Shown here piece by piece: positions 59,000-64,000 of a stretch of DNA of 64,000 nt. The notes beneath the pieces are model-generated. The model did not search any database, was not told where the DNA came from, and saw nothing but the letters and a program-made list of their open reading frames with translations. Position numbers and translations under genes: made by a program. The stretch comes from Paralvinella palmiformis (lineage: Eukaryota; Annelida; Polychaeta; Terebellida; Alvinellidae), in contig JAODUP010000447.1 in the NCBI GenBank assembly GCA_025642065.1, positions 587,501 to 651,500 on the forward strand. Reading direction: 5' to 3'. Every line of letters starts with the position of its first letter. Position 1 is the first letter of the stretch.

Positions 59000-59665
59000 A
59001 GTGACTTTGTAAGCTGGAATGCTGGTCTTAATATCAATGCTCCCTCCATCTTTGATGTGTTATTATCAATTCTAGAAGACACCTTAATAAATTGCAACTA
59101 CGACTAATTTTGTTGCCAATTATTTGTCTTCTGATTTTCATTTTGTTGTTACTTCTGACTTTAGGGATCGAACAAGCATTTTAAAAACTGACACCTGCCA
59201 GTTATTGTTCAGGGAAATTAATTACTCCCTATTTGACTACAATGTGTGAATGTTGTGAGGGTGTCTTCTAAATATTTTACTCTATGATGAGAGTGTAGCG
59301 GGGATTTTCTATTTCGCACGAGTTTGTGTGTTATATCTTTACCTATTCTGTATGTTTCCTCATCTGTGAAGAAATAAGAGATCAGAGAATATTTGAGAAC
59401 TTCGTGTGTATTCGTCTGTCTGTCATGTTGTTAGTCTGCATGTTTTATGTGCATCTAAATCTTTAAATAACAAGTCAGTCACTCAGTTAATTTATGAGTG
59501 AGCGAACGAGTTCGTTTGACAAAGGGTAAGTGGATGATTCAGTGGACAAATGGAGAGTTGTGAACAAAAGAAATAAAGGGACAGAGGAAAGATGTGCAGT
59601 TCAAACAAGTTAAAGAATGCAGGCGAAATAATGACAACAACTAGGTGCTCTCTCTCCCTCTTTCT
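59000..59665. other. Spacer, no clear feature
   Basis: Mixed DNA; short match to 47815-47900 at its left edge. Degenerate GAGTG patch near 59490-59510. Confidence 0.4.
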
Positions 59666-59668
59666 TTC

Positions 59669-59670
<2 letters not shown>

Positions 59671-59740
<70 letters not shown>

Positions 59741-59850
59741 CTATCTATCTATCTATCTATTTATCTATCTACCTATCTATCTATCTATATATCTATCTAT
59801 CTTCTATATATCTATCTATCCATCTATCTATCTATCTATCAACCTATCTA
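59671..59850. repeat. (TATC)n array
   Basis: Pure TATC/ATCT units to about 59740, then impure units with single-base changes to 59850. Open frames over it (Ser-Ile-Tyr-Leu repeats) are not genes. Confidence 0.97.
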
Positions 59851-59877
59851 TCTATTTCCAACCAAAAGGTCTTATAC

Positions 59878-59970
59878 TGGAGATAGCACCTTCTGTCCGG
59901 ACGAGTTCCAGAGATAGCACCTTTTGACAGGATTAGTTCCAGAGATAGCACCTTCTGGCTGGCAATTAAA
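59878..59970. repeat. ~31-bp tandem repeat, three units
   Basis: 'gagatagcacctt(c/t)tg...ag(t)tcca' occurs at 59880, 59912 and 59943, with the last unit incomplete. Units are diverged in the middle. Confidence 0.8.
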
Positions 59971-60049
59971 ACATCTTACTGAGATACATAATCACACAAA
60001 CACCTCATTGGCGCTAAATGCGAGATCACACCTTTATTAGTCACTATAA

Positions 60050-60052
<3 letters not shown>

Positions 60053-60105
<53 letters not shown>
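60053..60105. repeat. (TA)n microsatellite
   Basis: About 26 units, joined directly to the 3' side of the LINE fragment. Confidence 0.97.
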
Positions 60106-60106
<1 letters not shown>

Positions 60107-60849
60107 CACTAGATGCTTTACAGGTAACCAATGAAGTTCCTTCAATATTGTGACTCCGGCGTAATGATCGGGTTACAATCCATGCCGCTGTGTTCCGTAT
60201 ACGTTGTAACTTGTTAATGGAGGTCTGGGGCAGGCCACTGACCAAAGCGTTAGAGTAGTCCAAACGTGATGTTATAAGCCGGTTGACTAGTGACTTAGTT
60301 GCATCACTTGTTAAGTAACGCCTAATATGCGGAGTTGGTGATAGCCAGACCTACATATATTATTCAACTATTGCATTATATTCAGTGCAGAGTCAAAGAT
60401 AACACCTAAGTGTCTCACAGTATTCACTGTGATTATATTAATGTCACCAAAACAAACAATAATGTTTTCCATATGGATGGCATTATGCTTGCATGTGAAC
60501 ATCATGACTTCCGTCTTGTCACTGTTCAGTTTGAGATGTTTGTACGCATCCATCCCTCAATGTCAGTAAGACAGTTCTCAATGAGTCAGCGGAATTGTGC
60601 TTTCATAGCGTCTTCCTTCTGCTTGAATGAGATAACTGTGTGCCATCTGCATACAAATGGTAAGAAAGTCCATGCCGATGGATAATGGCTCCTAGAAGCT
60701 TAACGTACATGGTGTCTTTTTACGGGCCGTGTCTGGCTTAAAGTCCTCGCTATCTATGACCACTAACTGGGAGCGGTTGGTAAGGTACGATGCTATCCAT
60801 TTGAGAGCTACTCCAGAGGTTTCAAATACATCCACAAAGCGACAACAAG

Positions 60850-60852
<3 letters not shown>
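60106..60852 (-). mobile_element. LINE RT fragment bounded by (TA)n tracts
   Basis: On the minus strand, from 60850: FETSGVALKWIASYLTNRSQ (near 60830-60770), then HRHGLSYHLYADGTQL near 60680-60640 (motif C with Gly for the second catalytic Asp). The open frame 60553-60368 follows with LKLNSDKTEVMMF and TVRHLGVIFDS, and the open frame from 60263 with MDYSNALVSGLPQTSINKLQ and RIRNTAAWIVTRSLR. This is the RT palm-to-thumb part of a CR1/L2-like ORF2. It ends at (TA)n where the 'HWLPV' block would come. Both ends coincide with dinucleotide tracts. Confidence 0.85.

Positions 60853-60920
<68 letters not shown>
60853..60920. repeat. (TA)n microsatellite
   Basis: About 33 units, at the 5' side of the LINE fragment. 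Confidence 0.97.
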
Positions 60921-60923
<3 letters not shown>

Positions 60924-61119
60924 TTCTTTGCGCAAATAATGATATCGCTAGGGAAATTGATATATTCTAGTAACTGCTTATAATATATTCGGACAAAGGA
61001 CATGTCTGTAAGATATAATTTCTCCTAATGATAGATTAGGTATTTCGGCTCCATCTTTCCGTACTGCTTCCCTCTGAGTGGTGGGGGAGGATGAAACGCA
61101 TGTTTCCATTATAGGCGCA

Positions 61120-61285
61120 ACGCGTTACTCAAACACATAACAAGCGCGTCCTGTAAGGTACTCATTTTATGGATGAGTGAACCAGTCACCACATGACGGC
61201 ATTGCAGCTCACGGAGCCTCGAACCGGCGACCGTTTGGCTACGAGTCCTACACTCTAACTAACTGCGCTATCACGGCTCGACAGA
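61120..61285 (-). repeat. tRNA-derived SINE, family A, short copy
   Basis: Minus strand: 'gagccgtgatagcgcagttagtta' head near 61280, B box complement 'gagcctcgaacc' at 61219, then 'ctgcaatgccgtcatgtgg' and 'tggttcactcatcc'. Its tRNA-like head is the least mutated of the family here. The distal segment of the long form is missing. Confidence 0.85.
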
Positions 61286-61289
61286 CCTA

Positions 61290-62630
61290 GTTAGGAGTTG
61301 TGTTTATTTGGAATAGCTAAAAGATTATTTTCGCCATGTCCTTTATCACAACGTGCGTCTACCTATACAAATTCAAAATTTCGGATAAGTGATTTTTTTC
61401 CGGACAAGCAATAATGAAGTGTGACTTGCCCTGCATGACAAATGTCAAAAAATATTTATGATTGAACCCTGGGGTGTCCTAGAATCACCGATATTCTGAC
61501 AGATCCAGAACTATCTAATCTAAGATTTACTGCTTACACATACTTCTGTGAAGTAGAGTTTGGGCTAAGTGTTGGTTGGATATCACAGAAATCGAATGAA
61601 ATTGATTAACTCACTCTACAAGATATTTCGGATGGAGGGGAGTGAGTTTAGACTTAGTTCTTCTGAGGTATTATATAGAAAGGAATTAAAAACATTAACA
61701 TAAAGCTTGTGAAGGTTTATAAGTCAAGGTACATTAAATTTATTTATATATTTATTTATCTTTTCTAATTTATATCTAATTAAATTTAAATTTTGCTGGT
61801 TATCGAATAATAAATGGCGATTTCATGACTTCTAAAGCTAAGTTAGACTACTCAAAGCAATCCTGAATGTATATCCTTTATCTTCTGACAATCGGAAGAT
61901 GGCGCATCAAGGTCAAATGATCATTTTGTAATGTATGGCTGTAATATTTAAGATAGTATTCTGGCTAAAAACAACCTAATAGCAAATTATCACGGGATTC
62001 CTAGCCGTAAGCAAAGTTTCTTGGATGGCACGCTCTATTTAAGGAGAAATTTGAATTGTAATACTGTCATAAAAGGAGCCACATGTATAGAAGTTCTACA
62101 ATAAAATGTTACCGTATGTACACCAATTATCATCAAATCCTATCCGGTTAAGATTTTGTTGTTACTCGGCAGCAATGTAATAATAGTGAAAGTATGAATG
62201 TATTGCTTGCTTGTGAATATGATTTTGGGTGTAAATACAATATCGTGTACAGTAACTCCATTATGAAACAATTACCGTCACACATCTTTGCTATTGACGT
62301 AAAAATATGTATTAAAATTGGGCAACTTATAGGGAACAGAGATTATGCTAAAACTGTCTCATCTAGTTTTAGTATAATCCCGTAGTTAATTGTTTTTTTT
62401 TTAAATTTCATTAGCCAACCAAAGAGCGAATATTTTCTTATGTTCGATTTAAAAATAAAATAACGCATTATAGATACAGTCATGTATCACGAAATGACAT
62501 ATTAATGTTTATAGATTATCTGAGAAGAAATGTTCGCAAAAAAGCAATAATTCAAATTTTTATGACTTAAGAAAAAGTCTTTTCTCATAAACTAAATAAC
62601 GTTCACCAGATTCAAGGTGCAGCCTCATCT
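61290..62630. other. Spacer with inverted R1 fragment
   Basis: 61830-61930 carries 'tatcctttatcttctgacaat' and 'gcgcatcaaggtcaaatgatc', an inverted R1 piece like that at 38040-38100. Elsewhere no feature is seen; the 63-codon frame at 62194 has no motif. Confidence 0.5.
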
Positions 62631-62639
62631 AGCTTTTAT

Positions 62640-63290
62640 AGCTGGTTTGGTGATGATATTTGTCTTTCACTTCTTTCTATCATTGGCTTTTTCTCATAGA
62701 ATTCTTTCGTTTTTAGACAGTTGAGATTTTCTGTAAATTGCAATCTGCTGAGACAGCAATCTTCCCAATGATCTTCCGAGAATCGTTCCTGTCTATGACG
62801 TATATATGTACTTCAATATATAAATAAACCACATTCCTACAATGATGATATCTTTAGTATACTTAACAATGTTTGACGGTTATCTAATATAAAAACTATT
62901 ATTACATACTGTACCCATACTATTAAAAGAAATGGATGGTGCTGAGTGTCATATATATATAGTCCGCCGAATGTTCACGAACAACCGACATAGATACTAT
63001 ATCCTATCGTGTACTTAGAAATACGGACTTGTAAATAAACATGGGATATCATTTTATTGTTTGTTATTTCTTACCTAGAATTATGTTTTTCCATCGAAAG
63101 TATCAGGATATGTGAATTTTATGTATTTATCGATATAATTACCCTATGAGCAATATATTGATGCATTTGAAAGATTATGTGTCTTCTGGATGATGGTGAA
63201 TATAATGAAATATGATTAGTATTGCCAACATGCTAAATATACGACATATGGGGCCGTAAAGCAATGCATTAAATAAAGCAGGAATTTGTC
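62640..63290. other. Faint R1-like region and spacer
   Basis: 62660-62900 shows weak order-preserving resemblance to the region before and at the start of R1 ('tgcaatctgctg', 'caatcttccn', 'aataaaccacattc'). Uncertain. Confidence 0.35.
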
Positions 63291-63352
63291 AAGAAATCGA
63301 CTTCAAACGTTCTGATTATTTAGAGTGTTCGATGAGGCACATGAATCGCAGT

Positions 63353-64000
63353 TCAATATTTGGTATGACCACCACGGGCATCGTATAGAGCTTGTACTCG
63401 TCCAAGCATTGTGTCAATCAGGGTTGCCAGGGGCAGAACTTGCCATGCATCAACGACTGCCTGTCGCAATTCCGCCAGATTAGTAGGCTGGTTGACACTT
63501 GCATCCATGGTGTGTGTTACTTTGGACCACAAGTTCTCTATATAATGCATATCCGGAAACACTGCTGGCCATTCCATATGTTCGATTCCTTCAGTTTCCA
63601 CGAAATTGACCACAATGCGAGCTCTGTGAGGCCTTGCGTTATCATCCTGGTACACCAAATTATGCTCAAATGTCAGACGAGCAAATGGCAATAACATTTC
63701 CTCCAGCATCTGTAGGTACTGGTTCTGATTCAGGTTTTCATCGACGGTATGAAGGTCACATTTTCCACCATGGTGGAAAGCAACTCCATATGGTAACTCC
63801 ATCGCCCCCTGCTTGGACTCTAGGTACGATGCAATCTCCATTATAGACCTCATGTTGCTGTCTGCGGAGCCGGATACGACCATCTATCCGGTAAAGTAGG
63901 AATCTGGATTAATCGCTGAAGATGACATGCTGCCAGTGACCTGGTCGCCAGCGGAGATGGTTTCTAGCCCAATCTATACGCGCCTGTCGATATCTTTGCA
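63353..64000 (-). pseudogene. Tc1-like DD34E transposase, copy 2, cut by window edge
   Basis: The minus-strand frame 63883-63353 (176 codons) carries the C-terminal catalytic core: YQDDNARPHRARIV with the second catalytic Asp, and HYIENLWSKV with the catalytic Glu exactly 34 residues later, then the LRQAVVDAW end. Upstream, in another frame, HVIFSD (near 63940-63925) contains the first catalytic Asp but is followed by TAA. A frameshift near 63770 joins the two reading frames. The first part of the protein is beyond the window. It cuts and pastes DNA at TA in intact relatives; this copy is inactive. Confidence 0.9.

Noticed and set aside
61205..61282. A possible tRNA gene on the minus strand
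   Set aside because: The tRNA-like head is followed by the SINE-A body seen at 3471, 30364 and 44195.
63392..63846. Plus-strand frames of 100 and 70 codons
   Set aside because: They are shadows of the Tc1-like transposase on the minus strand.

Overview
This window looks like nuclear DNA from an animal, most likely a marine lophotrochozoan such as a mollusc. The evidence is AT-rich sequence, dense di-, tri- and tetranucleotide microsatellites, tRNA-derived SINEs, CR1/L2-type LINE remnants, a Ty3/Gypsy remnant, two Tc1-like transposases, and fragments of a cysteine-tailed protein family that I associate from memory with mollusc and coral genomes. The phylum is an inference. I found no bacterial-type gene, CRISPR array, rRNA, functional tRNA or convincing intact host gene. 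Every recognisable coding stretch is a broken transposon or transposon-like ORF.

Layout. 0-8.5 kb: simple repeats, the first copy of a ~1.3 kb dispersed repeat (R1), a tRNA-derived SINE, and a ~0.75 kb repeat (R2) present twice in direct orientation. 8.9-11.2 kb: a decayed plus-strand gene of the cysteine-tailed family with a polyadenylation signal. 11.9-13.3 kb: second R1 copy. 14.0-15.3 kb: a hAT-like terminus beside a second, internally deleted minus-strand member of the same cysteine-tailed family. 16.0-17.5 kb: LINE with endonuclease and RT remnants, then a long (ACT)n/(TA)n/(GT)n block. 18.3-19.5 kb: MITE and LINE 3' ends. 20.2 kb: 30-bp minisatellite. 21.9-25.5 kb: repeats, a second SINE family and hAT-like ends. 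25.5-27.8 kb: an inverted array of 25-bp units, then a 133-bp MITE. 28.7 and 48.5 kb: two nearly identical ~750-bp LTR-like repeats. 30.4-32.4 kb: long SINE, R1 fragment, LINE 3' end. 34.7-42.1 kb: a large inverted repeat enclosing a direct repeat, trinucleotide arrays and a LINE RT. 42.3-49.8 kb: SINEs, a 0.6-kb (TAG)n array and further repeats. 51.3 kb: Tc1-like transposase. 53.1-54.6 kb: the best-preserved LINE 3' half. 56.5-59.0 kb: a decayed Ty3/Gypsy element running gag, zinc knuckle, protease, RT, RNase H. 60.0-60.9 kb: LINE between two (AT)n tracts. 63.35 kb to the edge: a second Tc1-like transposase, cut by the window end.

The sequence is a mosaic of retrotransposons, DNA transposons and their non-autonomous relatives, many of which carry their own microsatellite. 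There is no operon or pathway logic here. The most unusual material is the pair of cysteine-tailed pseudogenes, the 25-bp inverted satellite block, the LTR-like repeat pair, and lesions shared between separate copies (the same stop codon in both Tc1 copies; Gly in place of the second Asp of the YADD box in two LINEs). All comparisons were made by eye, so repeat borders are approximate unless stated otherwise.
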